A stretch of DNA of 64,000 bases from UBA1715 sp045615765 (GCA_045615765.1 JAZLFM010000049.1:1-64000), one strand, 5' to 3'; counted from the stretch's first letter, positions 32,095 through 41,642 are shown. Program-made: numbers and translations. The notes: a model not told the origin generated them from the sequence alone.

Positions 32095-32989
32095 TTCTTG
32101 TTTTTCTCATTGTACTTTATGTCCTCATAATTGTGGCGTTGATCGTACAAATGGCCAGTTAGGTTTCTGTAAACTTGATTCTAGTTTACATATTGCTAAA
32201 ATTTGTTTACATAAGGGGGAAGAGCCTATCCCGGGTAGTGAAAATGGAGTGTGTAATGTGTTCTTTTCTCGTTGTAATTTACATTGTGTATATTGTCAAA
32301 ATTATCAAATAAGCCAACCTCAGTCGCATATACAGAACGAAATTACAGATGTGAATGTTGCGGTAGAAAACATTATTGATATACTTGTACAAGGTGTACA
32401 GTTTGTCGGTTTTGTTTCTCCTTCAAGTCATATACCATATATGGTGCAAATCGTTGATTTGTTACATCAAAGAGGATTTTTCCCTAAAATAATTTATAAT
32501 ACAAATGCATATGATTCTGTTGAGTCATTACGACAAATTGAATCTATTGTTGATTTTTATCTACCTGATTTCAAGTATGCTTACGATCAATTAGGCGTTG
32601 AATTTTCTTCTGTGAAAAATTATAGTGAGATTGCATTGCAGGCTATTTCTGAAATGTATAGACAGAAAAAAGATGTTTTGTCTGATGAAAATCCTGCGTT
32701 GATAATTCGTCATTTAGTGTTGCCAAATCATGTTGCAAATAGTTTGGAAGCGTTGGAATTATTGGAGAAGACGTGTACGAATAAGGTTTTTATCTCGTTG
32801 ATGTCGCAATATAGTCCTGTGTATAAAGCTTTAGAAATCAGTTCTATTAACAGAACATTGCAAGTCTCTGAATATGATTTTGTGTTAGATAAATTAGAAG
32901 AACTAGGTTTTGAAAATGGTTGGACACAATTGCTTGAGAGTAATGATTATTATCAACCTGATTTTGATAAAGAAAATCCATTTGAATAA
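32087..32989 (+). CDS. Radical SAM protein, PflX-like (COG1313)
   Basis: I chose ATG 32087 because GAAGGAG lies at 32077-32083 just upstream; the longer frame from 32030 has no such site. The 300 residues show an N-terminal cysteine cluster (CTLCPHNCGVD) and the radical SAM cluster RCNLHCVYCQNYQIS (CxxxCxxC) that binds 4Fe-4S and SAM. Then come YNTNAYDSVESLR, VDFYLPDFKYA, IIRHLVLPNHVANS and FISLMSQYSPV. These are typical of the pyruvate-formate-lyase-activating-like PflX family, whose substrate is not established. No pfl gene is adjacent. The ferredoxin gene across the shared terminator could supply electrons, but this is only suggested by position. Confidence 0.87.
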   Translation: MNNSCFSHCTLCPHNCGVDRTNGQLGFCKLDSSLHIAKICLHKGEEPIPGSENGVCNVFFSRCNLHCVYCQNYQISQPQSHIQNEITDVNVAVENIIDILVQGVQFVGFVSPSSHIPYMVQIVDLLHQRGFFPKIIYNTNAYDSVESLRQIESIVDFYLPDFKYAYDQLGVEFSSVKNYSEIALQAISEMYRQKKDVLSDENPALIIRHLVLPNHVANSLEALELLEKTCTNKVFISLMSQYSPVYKALEISSINRTLQVSEYDFVLDKLEELGFENGWTQLLESNDYYQPDFDKENPFE

Positions 32990-32992
32990 ATA

Positions 32993-33023
32993 AAAAAAGG
33001 TCGACAAATTGCCGACCTTTTTT
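32993..33023 (+). terminator. Bidirectional terminator
   Basis: AAAAGGTCG and CGACCTTTT form the stem, with A-run and T-run on either side. It is shared by the radical SAM gene (+) and the ferredoxin gene (-). Confidence 0.88.
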
Positions 33024-33043
33024 ATTCTTCTAAAAAACGAAAA

Positions 33044-33211
33044 TTATTCGCCTTTAATAGCACCTGTAGGACATACATCTTCGCAAGAACCGCAGTCAGT
33101 GCAGGTATCTGCGTTTACTTTGAAAATATCTCCTTCTTCAATAGCGCCTACTGGACATTCGCCTTGGCAAGCACCACATGCGATACAATCTTCTGAAATT
33201 TTGTGAGCCAT
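33044..33211 (-). CDS. 2[4Fe-4S] ferredoxin
   Basis: A 55-residue protein read on the minus strand from ATG 33211. It has two CxxCxxCxxxCP clusters: CIACGACQGECP and CTDCGSCEDVCP. It starts MAHKISEDCIACGAC and ends GAIKGE. Clostridial-type ferredoxins of this size carry electrons at low potential between pyruvate or other oxidoreductases and their acceptors. The minus strand has TATACTTG (33253-33246), one base from the -7 consensus. The terminator is 20 bp downstream. Confidence 0.94.
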   Translation of the reverse strand: MAHKISEDCIACGACQGECPVGAIEEGDIFKVNADTCTDCGSCEDVCPTGAIKGE

Positions 33212-33276
33212 AATAGTATAATTTAAATTGTTTGTAATTGTAATGCAAGTATAATAATTTTTTACTACTTAAACTT

Positions 33277-34356
33277 TTATTCTTTATATTTTTTTAGTTT
33301 AAGTGCTTTCAATAATAGGTTAGGAAGCGGTTTTTTAGGGTCACGACCTTTTAGTTTTAGGGCAAACCATTTTGTTAGTGGAATTTTATATGCTTCCGTG
33401 AATTCTATCAGTGTGCCTCCTTGGTCTTCAATATAAGCGAACATTCCCGAAGTATCGCCCATGTCAAAATCACCACCGTTCAATACTTCTAATGTGTCAA
33501 CAGTAAAAGGATGACCTTTTTCTTTGCAATATTCACGCAAAACATCTACGCCTTGTACATCAAAACAAAGGTGGATAAAACCTCTATCTCCCCAGAATCT
33601 GCCTTCGAACATATTTCTTGGAGTTCTGTCGCAAACTTCTACTAATTCAATTTCGCTTGGTCCAAATACTTTGCCGAATCCACCTTCGCGTTTTTCGGAA
33701 TGGCGTAGCAAAATTCTTTTAAATGTAGAATTTCCACCTGGTACAAAAGCAAAATCTTGATAAACGGCAGCATCAGTTTTGTAAACTTCAATATCGTATC
33801 CAAGAATGTCTTTGTACAATGTCATTGCAGCATCAATGTTTGGTACACCAATAACAGCACCTGCGGAAAGACCTGTGATTTTTCCTTCGTTTTTGAATTG
33901 ATATGTGTCGTGAATTACTTGGAAATAGTTTCCAAATGGATCTTGTAACCAAAAATATGTATCTCCTTTCGGATCTGTACATAGTTCAGATGTTTTAGTT
34001 CCGTCGGTTTTTACTTTGAAGAAATCGTGTGCTTTTTCAACATTGCACGCTTTAATTTTACCAGCGTAAATACCACAGTCACCTAATTGAATGTCGAATA
34101 AAGGTTTAGTCGATTCGTGAGATTTGTATTGCCAAATTTCAAAACCGCCGCCACCTTGTAGGCTTACAGCAAGAATTGCATGACGACGATGTGGAACACC
34201 TCCTGTGTATTTAAGCATATACTTAGCTTCAGAGTCATCGTCCAAAATTTTAATATCTGCACCGAAGTTTTCACGATACCATTTCCATGCTGCATGTACA
34301 TCTGTAACTCCAATGCCTAATTGTTCCATTCCTCGGATATAATAGTTATTTCCCAT
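33277..34356 (-). CDS. VOC-superfamily protein with two glyoxalase-like domains
   Basis: The 359 residues contain two vicinal-oxygen-chelate units: LGIGVTDVHAAWKWYRENFG...YFWLQDPFGNYFQVI and GAVIGVPNIDAAMTLYKDIL...FIHLCFDVQGVDVLREYC...FAYIEDQGGTLIEFTEAYKI. Paired beta-alpha-beta-beta-beta modules usually form one metal site; probable ligands include the His of HLCFDV and the Glu of LIEF. The family covers dioxygenases, isomerases and glyoxalases, so the reaction is unknown. It follows the SDR by 10 bp, in the same operon. Confidence 0.78.
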   Translation of the reverse strand: MGNNYYIRGMEQLGIGVTDVHAAWKWYRENFGADIKILDDDSEAKYMLKYTGGVPHRRHAILAVSLQGGGGFEIWQYKSHESTKPLFDIQLGDCGIYAGKIKACNVEKAHDFFKVKTDGTKTSELCTDPKGDTYFWLQDPFGNYFQVIHDTYQFKNEGKITGLSAGAVIGVPNIDAAMTLYKDILGYDIEVYKTDAAVYQDFAFVPGGNSTFKRILLRHSEKREGGFGKVFGPSEIELVEVCDRTPRNMFEGRFWGDRGFIHLCFDVQGVDVLREYCKEKGHPFTVDTLEVLNGGDFDMGDTSGMFAYIEDQGGTLIEFTEAYKIPLTKWFALKLKGRDPKKPLPNLLLKALKLKKYKE

Positions 34357-34366
34357 AGTTATAATT

Positions 34367-35179
34367 TTATGTCGGATTAATTTTTGTTGCTAATAAATGA
34401 AATAGGCGAGGGAACTTTCGGTAGATATGAACCATTATAAGTTCTCCTTTGCCTACTAAAATTTCGTGTTTCTTTTTTGCTACACCTTTTATTATTCGTT
34501 GTGCACAAATACCTGCGTCCAATCCTTTTGCTTGTCCAGGATCCATTTCTCCATGTGGCTTGCCTTCTTTTGTCAGTGCCGATAGGGAAATCGGTGTGTT
34601 GATTCTTCCTGGAGAGACAATAGTGACAGCAATATTTTGGGAACGCATTTCTATATCTAATGCCTCGTAGTAACCATATATTGCATGTTTTGCTGCGCAG
34701 TATGCAGAGCGTTGTGGAAAACCAAAGCATCCCGATATGCTACTTGTCACAATAATGTGTCCAAAACCATTTTCCATCATGTGTGGAAGTAATGTTTTGG
34801 TTATAATTATGGAACTGAAGTAGTCAATTTCCATAATTTTCCTATCGTTTTCTATCGGAGTTTCAAATGCAAGCGATCGTTGACTAATTCCACCGTTATG
34901 TACGACAATATCTATTTTTCCAAATAGTTGTATTGCTTCTTTTGTCTTTTCTTCTAATAGAGCCGTATTTTCAAGATCTAGAGGGAATACTTTGCAGTTT
35001 GCTCCATTATGTTCGCATTCATTTGCTACTTCTGTAAGTTTCTCGACTCTTCGTGCAGAAAGTATGAGCGAAACTCCTTCTATAGAAGATAAACAAAGTG
35101 CAATGTGTTTACCAATACCACTAGAAGCACCGGAAATCCATATTGTTTTATGTTTGAAATATTGAGAAGGAGTAGCCAT
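34367..35179 (-). CDS. Short-chain dehydrogenase/reductase (DltE/YqjQ-like)
   Basis: A 270-residue SDR: TIWISGASSGIGKHIALCL, SARRVEKL, VHNGGISQRS (in place of NNAG), IVTSSISGCFGFPQRSAYCAAKHAIYGYYEAL (Ser, Tyr, Lys catalytic set) and VSPGRINTPI. The SARR turn suggests NADPH. The C-terminal hydrophobic segment (MVHIYRKFPRLFHLLATKI) may touch the membrane. Its start overlaps the dacB stop (TAATG), so it is translationally coupled to a peptidoglycan enzyme. Confidence 0.85.
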   Translation of the reverse strand: MATPSQYFKHKTIWISGASSGIGKHIALCLSSIEGVSLILSARRVEKLTEVANECEHNGANCKVFPLDLENTALLEEKTKEAIQLFGKIDIVVHNGGISQRSLAFETPIENDRKIMEIDYFSSIIITKTLLPHMMENGFGHIIVTSSISGCFGFPQRSAYCAAKHAIYGYYEALDIEMRSQNIAVTIVSPGRINTPISLSALTKEGKPHGEMDPGQAKGLDAGICAQRIIKGVAKKKHEILVGKGELIMVHIYRKFPRLFHLLATKINPT

Positions 35180-36618
35180 TAGTAATTATTATAAATCATT
35201 TCAAGTATTTGTGCTTGTTTAACTTTCATGTTTGAATCAGTGTCTAGAAATCCATTAAACATAACACAAAAAGCAATCTTTTTACCAGACTTCGTGTCCA
35301 TATATCCAGCCATATTTCGTACGCCTGTCATAGAACCTGTTTTGGCATGTATTTTATCTACCAATTTTGCAGGGAATGGGAATGAACGAAGTGTTCCGCT
35401 TCTTCCTGATGTTGGCAAACTTTTATAAAATGCAGAATTTACACCACCTACAGTGTTGTATTCTTTAACCAAGAATTCTGTCATGTGGTTTGCATTGATG
35501 TAATTTGTACGAGACAAACCACTACCGTCATATAATGCAGCGCCTCCGCATTCCATTTTTAAGGTTTTAAAATATGCTAGAACGGAAAGTGCACCATCGG
35601 AAAATGTTCCGATACCTTTTTGTGAATAACCGATATATTTTACTAAATGTTCTGCGTAGTTGTTGCTGCTATAATAGTTCATTATAGCTACAATGTATTG
35701 TAATTGAGGAGAATAGATTTCCTTTAAAACTGTGACAGGAATACTTTTCTTTGAAATCTTATATTGATGGGTGTATTGTACCAATCCTTTTCTAAAGAAT
35801 GCTTGATGTAATTCCATACCTAATACATCTGGTGGCGATGGCATGGCGCTTCGAACTACATATTCATTACGATTTGGTGGTAAATATCCTGTAATTTTTA
35901 CCAATTGATCGTCTGCATTAGAATGGAATAGGATAGTGGAATCTTCTGATTCTGCTAATTTAAGATTCTCATTCTCTGTACTGTCTGTAAATCCAGAAAC
36001 TTCTCCATTGTCACCAGTTTTTATGCTGATTTGAAATATGTTATCCTGATAAGAAACAGGGAAAACACCTGCAGCATAATCTTTTCCATAATCATCAAAA
36101 AGCCATGTTTTTGGAATAGACTCTTTTTCGTCTTTATATAAAGAGCAATCTATAACAACGCTTCCTTTTATTTTTGTTATGCCTGCATTAGTTACGGCTT
36201 TGACGATAGTGTCGATAAATGATTTTGTGGAAGGAAAGAATTTTGATCCTGTTGTTGGGTCGCCGCCGCCGACAATTACAACATCTCCTACGAGTGTTCC
36301 GCTTTTGTCGATGTTTCCTGTATATCCAACGATTGTTTTAAAACGAAAATTATCACCTAAATACGATAATGCAGCAGCAGATGTGTATAGTTTTACAATT
36401 GAGGCAGGAATCATCGAATGGTTTTGATTAATGCCAGCAATTACTTCGCTAGAATTTAAGTCTCTTACGCTAACTGCAACATTGGTATAGAAAAAGTTTT
36501 TCTCGTCGTTGCAATATTTGTTCAAGTCTTTTTGCATTGCATTTTGTGACCATGCAAAAAGTGTACAGTGTAGAAATAAAACACTAATAATCAGTTGTAT
36601 GGAAACATGCTTTCTCAT
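35179..36618 (-). CDS. dacB: D-alanyl-D-alanine carboxypeptidase/endopeptidase (S13)
   Basis: DacB (PBP4 type) trims and cuts peptidoglycan peptides in the periplasm. The 479 residues have a signal peptide (residues 1-24, ending AWSQ), the active Ser motif SIVK (S73-K76), SSNNYAEHL (SxN) and HAKTGSMTGV (KTG). A large insertion between the first two motifs, typical of class C PBPs, is present. It starts 3 bp after the PagL-like gene and overlaps the following SDR by one base. Confidence 0.92.
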   Translation of the reverse strand: MRKHVSIQLIISVLFLHCTLFAWSQNAMQKDLNKYCNDEKNFFYTNVAVSVRDLNSSEVIAGINQNHSMIPASIVKLYTSAAALSYLGDNFRFKTIVGYTGNIDKSGTLVGDVVIVGGGDPTTGSKFFPSTKSFIDTIVKAVTNAGITKIKGSVVIDCSLYKDEKESIPKTWLFDDYGKDYAAGVFPVSYQDNIFQISIKTGDNGEVSGFTDSTENENLKLAESEDSTILFHSNADDQLVKITGYLPPNRNEYVVRSAMPSPPDVLGMELHQAFFRKGLVQYTHQYKISKKSIPVTVLKEIYSPQLQYIVAIMNYYSSNNYAEHLVKYIGYSQKGIGTFSDGALSVLAYFKTLKMECGGAALYDGSGLSRTNYINANHMTEFLVKEYNTVGGVNSAFYKSLPTSGRSGTLRSFPFPAKLVDKIHAKTGSMTGVRNMAGYMDTKSGKKIAFCVMFNGFLDTDSNMKVKQAQILEMIYNNY

Positions 36619-36621
36619 AGG

Positions 36622-37926
36622 CTAGAATGAATAAGACAAGCTAAATTCTACATAATCTGCTTGAGTTCCGTTAGTATTTATATACATACCCATTGCCATT
36701 TTTTGCTTAGCAAAAGAATTCCAAATAGGGTAGAATTTAAATCCAATTTTTGGAGCGAAGATTGATTTGAACCAAAGTGATTCGTCTCTATTTAGCATAT
36801 ATGATCGATAGAATGGATCTATTATTTTTACTCCTAAGTCTGTAACTAATCCAAATCTGTTGATTAGGAATTCGTGACCAACATGAGCTGCTAGTTGTAA
36901 TGCTCCTAATCTTTGTAATCTGTCATAGTAGTTTGTTAAATGAATAAATTCATAGTAACTTTCATAATAAGAAGCAGATATACCCAATTGGAATTCGTTA
37001 ATGTTTGTTAAGCGTTTTGATAGGTAACCGGAAACCTTATATATATTGTACGAAGGTCCGTCGGTTGGAAAACTTGAAAAAGCAAGTTCATGTCTTCCTA
37101 ACGAAAGCATAATTGTTTTTTTCCAGTCTGTATCTTTTTGTGGTAATTGACGACCAAATGTTTGTGTGCCTGTTAATGTTCCAGGTTCGTAAATAACGCC
37201 AATTCTAGCAGTTATGTCATTCAAACCATAGTTTGGTATTGCAGTGTGGCCATTTGAAAAATGAAGTAATGATGTTCCTGCTTCAACTTTCCATTGTGGA
37301 TGGAATTTAAACCAAACTGAAACTCCAAATTCTGTTGCATTTGAAAGATGGGAACCAACAAGTGTGTTCTCTGGATTGTCGATTTTGTCGTATGGTTTTG
37401 TAAACCAGGCAAATCCACTTCCTAATTTAATGTTAGCACCAATTGTTTTACTCTCAAAAAATGTGTATCGCCAAGTAGGATAGAGTGCAAAAACAGTTCC
37501 TAATGTTTCTCTTTTACCTGGCCAACCTACAAGAAATGAAAATCCAACTTGTGGCTTATGATAGAAATTGAAAAAACTACCTTCTTGCGTACCTGTATTC
37601 ATTGTAGCAGAAAGTTGTATGTAGTTCGAACCATTAATATCTTTTATACCATGTTTGTTTACAATTTTTCCATGAAGGTAATCAATAGAAAATTGAGGAA
37701 TAACTAATCCAAAATCAGAAGCGGTATAAACTTCTTGTTGTACTTGTACCGGTTCTGATACAAGCTCTTTTGTACTGTCTGCTTTTGTTGTTTGCTCGCT
37801 TTCTTGGGCAAATAGTATGCTTGGCAAGAAAAACAATGATATACAAATATGTAGAATCCTATTCACTTGAAATAAATTTTCGCTAATATAGGCAAAATAT
37901 TTCAATGAATAGAAATAAGATTTCAA
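36622..37926 (-). CDS. PagL-like lipid A deacylase (acyloxyacyl hydrolase family)
   Basis: The protein is predicted to be an outer-membrane barrel that removes acyl chains from lipid A. It has FSFLVGWPGKRETLGTVFAL, ANIKLGSGFAWFTKPYD and the family signature SLLHFSNGHTAIPNYGLNDI. The His and Ser of HFSNG correspond to the PagL catalytic pair. It ends in VEFSLSYSF with a terminal Phe. The ATG at 37926 leaves an unusual 20-residue lead. A GTG at the Val21 codon (37866) would give a neat signal peptide, MNRILHICISLFFLPSILFAQ in translation, and may be the real start. It directly follows lpxB, which makes a lipid A role likely. Confidence 0.75.
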   Translation of the reverse strand: MKSYFYSLKYFAYISENLFQVNRILHICISLFFLPSILFAQESEQTTKADSTKELVSEPVQVQQEVYTASDFGLVIPQFSIDYLHGKIVNKHGIKDINGSNYIQLSATMNTGTQEGSFFNFYHKPQVGFSFLVGWPGKRETLGTVFALYPTWRYTFFESKTIGANIKLGSGFAWFTKPYDKIDNPENTLVGSHLSNATEFGVSVWFKFHPQWKVEAGTSLLHFSNGHTAIPNYGLNDITARIGVIYEPGTLTGTQTFGRQLPQKDTDWKKTIMLSLGRHELAFSSFPTDGPSYNIYKVSGYLSKRLTNINEFQLGISASYYESYYEFIHLTNYYDRLQRLGALQLAAHVGHEFLINRFGLVTDLGVKIIDPFYRSYMLNRDESLWFKSIFAPKIGFKFYPIWNSFAKQKMAMGMYINTNGTQADYVEFSLSYSF

Positions 37927-37950
37927 CTGATTTTACACAATTGTTAAATC

Positions 37951-39081
37951 TTATTTTTTGTCTTTCATATAGTTTTGAATATGTTCGGCAACTCGTCGTG
38001 AAGCGCCTTCGTTTCCTAATTTGTTACGAAGTAATTCGTAATTGTGTAAAATCTCGTTTCTGAATTTTTCATCAAATAGGATAGAATCTAGTGCTGCCGA
38101 AAGTTTGTCGGAGGTCATATCTTCTTGTAAAAGTTCTGGGGTGATTTGGTGCTCCATGATAAGATTAGGCAAGCCTAAATTGTTGAGCTTGACAAACAAT
38201 TTGCCGAGATTCCAAGTAATTGGACTTGTTTGATACACAATGATTTCTGGAATATTTAGTATCGCTGTTTCCAAGGTCGCAGAGCCTGATACAACAATTG
38301 CTGCTTCAGATTTTTTGAGTAATTCGTATGTTTGGTCAAATACAACAGAAAGGTTGTTTGCTGTTATATATTTGTTGTAAAAATCTATTGGAAATCGTGA
38401 CATTCCTGCTACAACAAATTGGTAGTCAGTATATTTCTCAGAAATAGATTGCATTGTTTTTAAGTTCTCGCGGATTTCGTATTCGCGACTTCCTGGAAGA
38501 ACTGCAATCAATTTTTTGTCAGGTAGATTGTTTGCTTTTTTAAAGCTTTCAGTTGTGTGTTGTTCCTTAAACTGCGCGATGGAATCGAGTAGTGGATGTC
38601 CAACAAAATCTACATGATAATTGTGTCTGGTTTCGTAGAATGTTTTTACAAATGGCAATTCTACAAACATGTGATCTACACAAGCTTTGATTTTCTTAAC
38701 ACGATTCTCTTTCCAAGCCCAAACAGTAGGTGAAATATAGAAAAATGTAGGAATTCCGATTTTCTTGGCAAATGGAGCTATTTTTAGATTAAAGCCAGGA
38801 AAATCTATAAATATAATAGCATCAGGTTTGTGGCTTGCAATGTCTTGTTTGCAGAATTTTAGATTGTTTAATATTAAACGGGCATGTTTCACAACTTCTA
38901 CTATACCCATGTAATCGTATGTTCGATAATGTTTTACAAGCTCTACGCCTGCTGCTTGTGCCATTAGGTCACCGCCCCATAAACGAAAACTTGCATTTTC
39001 GTCTGCAACTCGTAACGCTTTAATTAGATTTGAACCATGTAAATCTCCGGAAGCTTCACCTGCTATTATATAGTAATTCAT
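37951..39081 (-). CDS. lpxB: Lipid-A-disaccharide synthase
   Basis: LpxB condenses lipid X with UDP-2,3-diacylglucosamine on the inner membrane. The 376 residues show the family landmarks YYIIAGEASGDLHGSNLI, FRLWGGDLMAQAAG, GFNLKIAPFAKKIGI, YISPTVWAWKENRVKKI, VGHPLLD, LPGSREYEI and SGSATLETAIL. Its start overlaps the small membrane protein gene by one base. It is followed after 24 bp by the PagL-like gene. Confidence 0.95.
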   Translation of the reverse strand: MNYYIIAGEASGDLHGSNLIKALRVADENASFRLWGGDLMAQAAGVELVKHYRTYDYMGIVEVVKHARLILNNLKFCKQDIASHKPDAIIFIDFPGFNLKIAPFAKKIGIPTFFYISPTVWAWKENRVKKIKACVDHMFVELPFVKTFYETRHNYHVDFVGHPLLDSIAQFKEQHTTESFKKANNLPDKKLIAVLPGSREYEIRENLKTMQSISEKYTDYQFVVAGMSRFPIDFYNKYITANNLSVVFDQTYELLKKSEAAIVVSGSATLETAILNIPEIIVYQTSPITWNLGKLFVKLNNLGLPNLIMEHQITPELLQEDMTSDKLSAALDSILFDEKFRNEILHNYELLRNKLGNEGASRRVAEHIQNYMKDKK

Positions 39082-39392
39082 TATAAATCAAGTATTAATA
39101 AAATGATTGTGTATATCATTGTTGGGAAAACAACTCCTTTTGCTGCTCTGTCGTAGTGTAAAAAATAGAATAATGCAAAAACAAATGCTATAGGAAGTAC
39201 GCACCATAAGAATACTTCGGTTTGTATGCCCCATGTTTTTAATTTCTGAATAAATTCCCAATATGAGTTTGTTCTGTTGAACCAATAGTACACTCCGTAC
39301 GATGCAATTGGTGGAATGATAGTTCCTAACACTAATCCTAACCAAAAATTGTCGAATTTTTTAGGTTTTTCGTATTCTTCAATTTCAGCCAT
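39081..39392 (-). CDS. Small membrane protein
   Basis: A 103-residue protein with three predicted membrane helices: WLGLVLGTIIPPIASYGVYY, VFLWCVLPIAFVFALFYFL and VVFPTMIYTIILLILDL. The N-terminus is charged (AEIEEYEKPKK). It lies 2 bp after surE and overlaps lpxB. I do not recognise the family. Its fixed place between surE and lpxB suggests an envelope role. Confidence 0.75.
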   Translation of the reverse strand: MAEIEEYEKPKKFDNFWLGLVLGTIIPPIASYGVYYWFNRTNSYWEFIQKLKTWGIQTEVFLWCVLPIAFVFALFYFLHYDRAAKGVVFPTMIYTIILLILDL

Positions 39393-39394
39393 TG

Positions 39395-40165
39395 TTATTC
39401 GTTTAATGTTTGTAATGCTGTGATTGTTTGGAAATCGGTTGCTTCTACTTTTAGAGGAACAATTGATATAATGTTATGTTCTAAACACCATTCGTCTGTT
39501 TCTTTGTTTTCTTTTTCTGCATTTTCGAAACCGCCTGTTAACCAATAATATTTTCTGCCAAGTGGATCGATGTTTTCTTCAAATCGTTCAACCCACATTC
39601 CATCTGCTTGTTTGCAGACTTTCATTCCCATGATTGTATTCTCTGGTTTTGGGAAGTTGACATTTAAAAATACATGCTTTTCTAAACCTTGTTGTAGTAC
39701 AGTTCTTACGATTTTTTCAATGTATGGCCTATATGGTTCGAAATTGATTGTTGCTGCAAAGTCAAGGCTTGAGAATGCTACTGATGGAATATTGTTAATT
39801 GCTCCTTCGCGTACGCAAGCAACTGTCCCTGAATATATTGCACTGTTTGCTGAATTAGATCCATGATTGATGCCGGATACAATTAAATCAGCTCGTTTGT
39901 TTGGTAAAACTTTATCCATTGCAAATTTTACACAGTCAACGGGAGTGCCGCTTACAGAATAAATATGTAGGTTTTCAGTTTCCTTATGCGTGCGTACACG
40001 AACGGGTAGTTGTAGTGTTAATGCTTGAGACATTCCTGATTGATGTTGTTGTGGTGCAACCACATAGACATCGCCAAATTGTTCCATAATTGCGGTAAGA
40101 AATTGTATGCCTTGGGCTTCAATACCGTCGTCGTTTGTTACAAGAATGATAGGTCTTTTATTCAT
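39395..40165 (-). CDS. surE: 5'-nucleotidase SurE
   Basis: SurE dephosphorylates nucleoside monophosphates and helps stationary-phase survival. The start MNKRPIILVTNDDGIEAQGI (ATG 40165) is the family N-terminus with the metal-binding NDDG; the 15 residues of the longer frame are dropped. Further landmarks are SGMSQALTLQLPVR, SGTPVDCVKFAM, VSGINHGSNSANSAIYSGTVACVREG and FLNVNFP. TACTTTAG, close to the -7 consensus, lies upstream. It heads a run of seven closely spaced genes reaching to 33277. Confidence 0.94.
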   Translation of the reverse strand: MNKRPIILVTNDDGIEAQGIQFLTAIMEQFGDVYVVAPQQHQSGMSQALTLQLPVRVRTHKETENLHIYSVSGTPVDCVKFAMDKVLPNKRADLIVSGINHGSNSANSAIYSGTVACVREGAINNIPSVAFSSLDFAATINFEPYRPYIEKIVRTVLQQGLEKHVFLNVNFPKPENTIMGMKVCKQADGMWVERFEENIDPLGRKYYWLTGGFENAEKENKETDEWCLEHNIISIVPLKVEATDFQTITALQTLNE

Positions 40166-40282
40166 TGTTAAAATTTTTGCTAAAGTATGATTTTTTTGAG
40201 AGAACATCAAGATGGTTAGATGTTCTGCGTAAACAAAAAGATGTACGAACTAATTTGTTTCGTGTCATTTGTGTATTTTCAT

Positions 40283-40290
40283 TATCTTTG
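40283..40290 (+). promoter_or_regulatory. -7 box for der
   Basis: TATCTTTG, 16 bases before ATG 40307. It lies inside the longer frame that starts at 40220 and so supports the shorter start. Confidence 0.65.
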
Positions 40291-40306
40291 CATAAATTTT
40301 TTATCT

Positions 40307-41620
40307 ATGAGTGGAGTAATCGCAATTGTGGGAAGGCCAAATGTTGGTAAATCAACCCTTTTTAATAGACTAATCGAAGGTAAACAAGCTATTATAGATT
40401 CACAAAGTGGTGTTACTCGTGATCGTAACTATGGCGAGGGTGTTTGGAATGGAAGAGAGTTTAAAGTTATTGATACTGGTGGTGTTACTGTAAAATCTGA
40501 TGATGTTTTCGAGGAAGCTATTCGTAAGCAAGTTGTTCTTGCAATGAATGAAGCTGACGTCATTATTTTTATGGTTGATGTGAAAACGGGTATTACTGAC
40601 TTGGATTCCAATGTGGCAGAAATGCTTAGACGCACAAATAAACCATACTTCTTAGTCGTAAATAAAGTTGACGATGGTAAATATTTGTATGATGCCACAG
40701 AGTTTTATTCGTTAGGTTTGGGTGATTATTTTACAATTTCGTCGGCTAATGGTAGTGGAACAGGTGATTTGTTGGATGCAGTTATTGCAAAATTACCAGC
40801 GGAAGTAAAGAAAGAGGTTGAACAAGAAGAAGAGATTCCTCACGTTGCAGTTGTTGGTCGTCCTAATGTTGGTAAGTCTTCATTTATAAATGCGTTGATA
40901 GGTGAAGATCAGCATATTGTGACTCCAATTGCTGGAACCACCAGAGATTCTATAGAAACTCGTTTCAATAAATTTGGATACGATTATTATTTTATTGATA
41001 CAGCAGGTCTTCGTAAGAAAGAAAAAGTTACGGAAGATTTGGAGTTCTATTCAGTGTTGCGTTCAATTCGTTCTTTGGAAGCTGCCGATGTGTGCGTGCT
41101 TATGATTGACGCAACTGATGGTATTGAATCACAGGATATGAATATCCTTCATTTGATTGTAAAGAATAACAAAGGTGTTGTTATCTGTGTAAATAAATGG
41201 GATTTAATAGAAAAGACATCTAATACGGCTAGAGATTTTGAAGAACAACTTCGTAAGAAAATTGCTCCTTTCAATGATGTGCCAATTATTTTTACTTCTG
41301 TGCTTGAAAAACAGAGAATTCAAAAGATATTGGAGAAAATCCGTGAAGTGTATGAAAATAGAAAACGTCGTGTACCAACATCTCGTTTGAATGAAATTAT
41401 GTTGGAGGCTATTGATAGATTTTCTCCTCCTGCTGTAAAGGGTAAGAATATAAAGATTAAATATGTTACGCAATTACCAACTCCATATCCGGCATTTGTG
41501 TTCTTTGCAAGTAATGCGAAATATGTGAAGGATTCATATAAACGATACTTGGAAAATCAATTGCGTAAGAATTTTAATTTTACAGGTTCTACTATGCGTG
41601 TGTATGTTCGTGATAAATAG
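40307..41620 (+). CDS. der: Ribosome-assembly GTPase Der (EngA)
   Basis: Der has two tandem GTPase domains and a KH-like domain and acts in 50S assembly. From ATG 40307 the 437 residues show IAIVGRPNVGKSTLFNRL with DTGG and NKVD (first domain), VAVVGRPNVGKSSFINALIG with IDTAGLR and NKWD (second domain), and the C-terminal KH part (KIKYVTQLPTPYPAFVFFAS). The length is typical. It is followed by a strong bidirectional terminator. Confidence 0.96.
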   Translation: MSGVIAIVGRPNVGKSTLFNRLIEGKQAIIDSQSGVTRDRNYGEGVWNGREFKVIDTGGVTVKSDDVFEEAIRKQVVLAMNEADVIIFMVDVKTGITDLDSNVAEMLRRTNKPYFLVVNKVDDGKYLYDATEFYSLGLGDYFTISSANGSGTGDLLDAVIAKLPAEVKKEVEQEEEIPHVAVVGRPNVGKSSFINALIGEDQHIVTPIAGTTRDSIETRFNKFGYDYYFIDTAGLRKKEKVTEDLEFYSVLRSIRSLEAADVCVLMIDATDGIESQDMNILHLIVKNNKGVVICVNKWDLIEKTSNTARDFEEQLRKKIAPFNDVPIIFTSVLEKQRIQKILEKIREVYENRKRRVPTSRLNEIMLEAIDRFSPPAVKGKNIKIKYVTQLPTPYPAFVFFASNAKYVKDSYKRYLENQLRKNFNFTGSTMRVYVRDK

Positions 41621-41642
41621 AACATACAAATTCTATAAAAAT

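Noticed and set aside
33009..33206. 65-codon plus-strand frame
   Set aside because: It is antisense to the ferredoxin gene, whose eight cysteines are in perfect cluster spacing on the minus strand.
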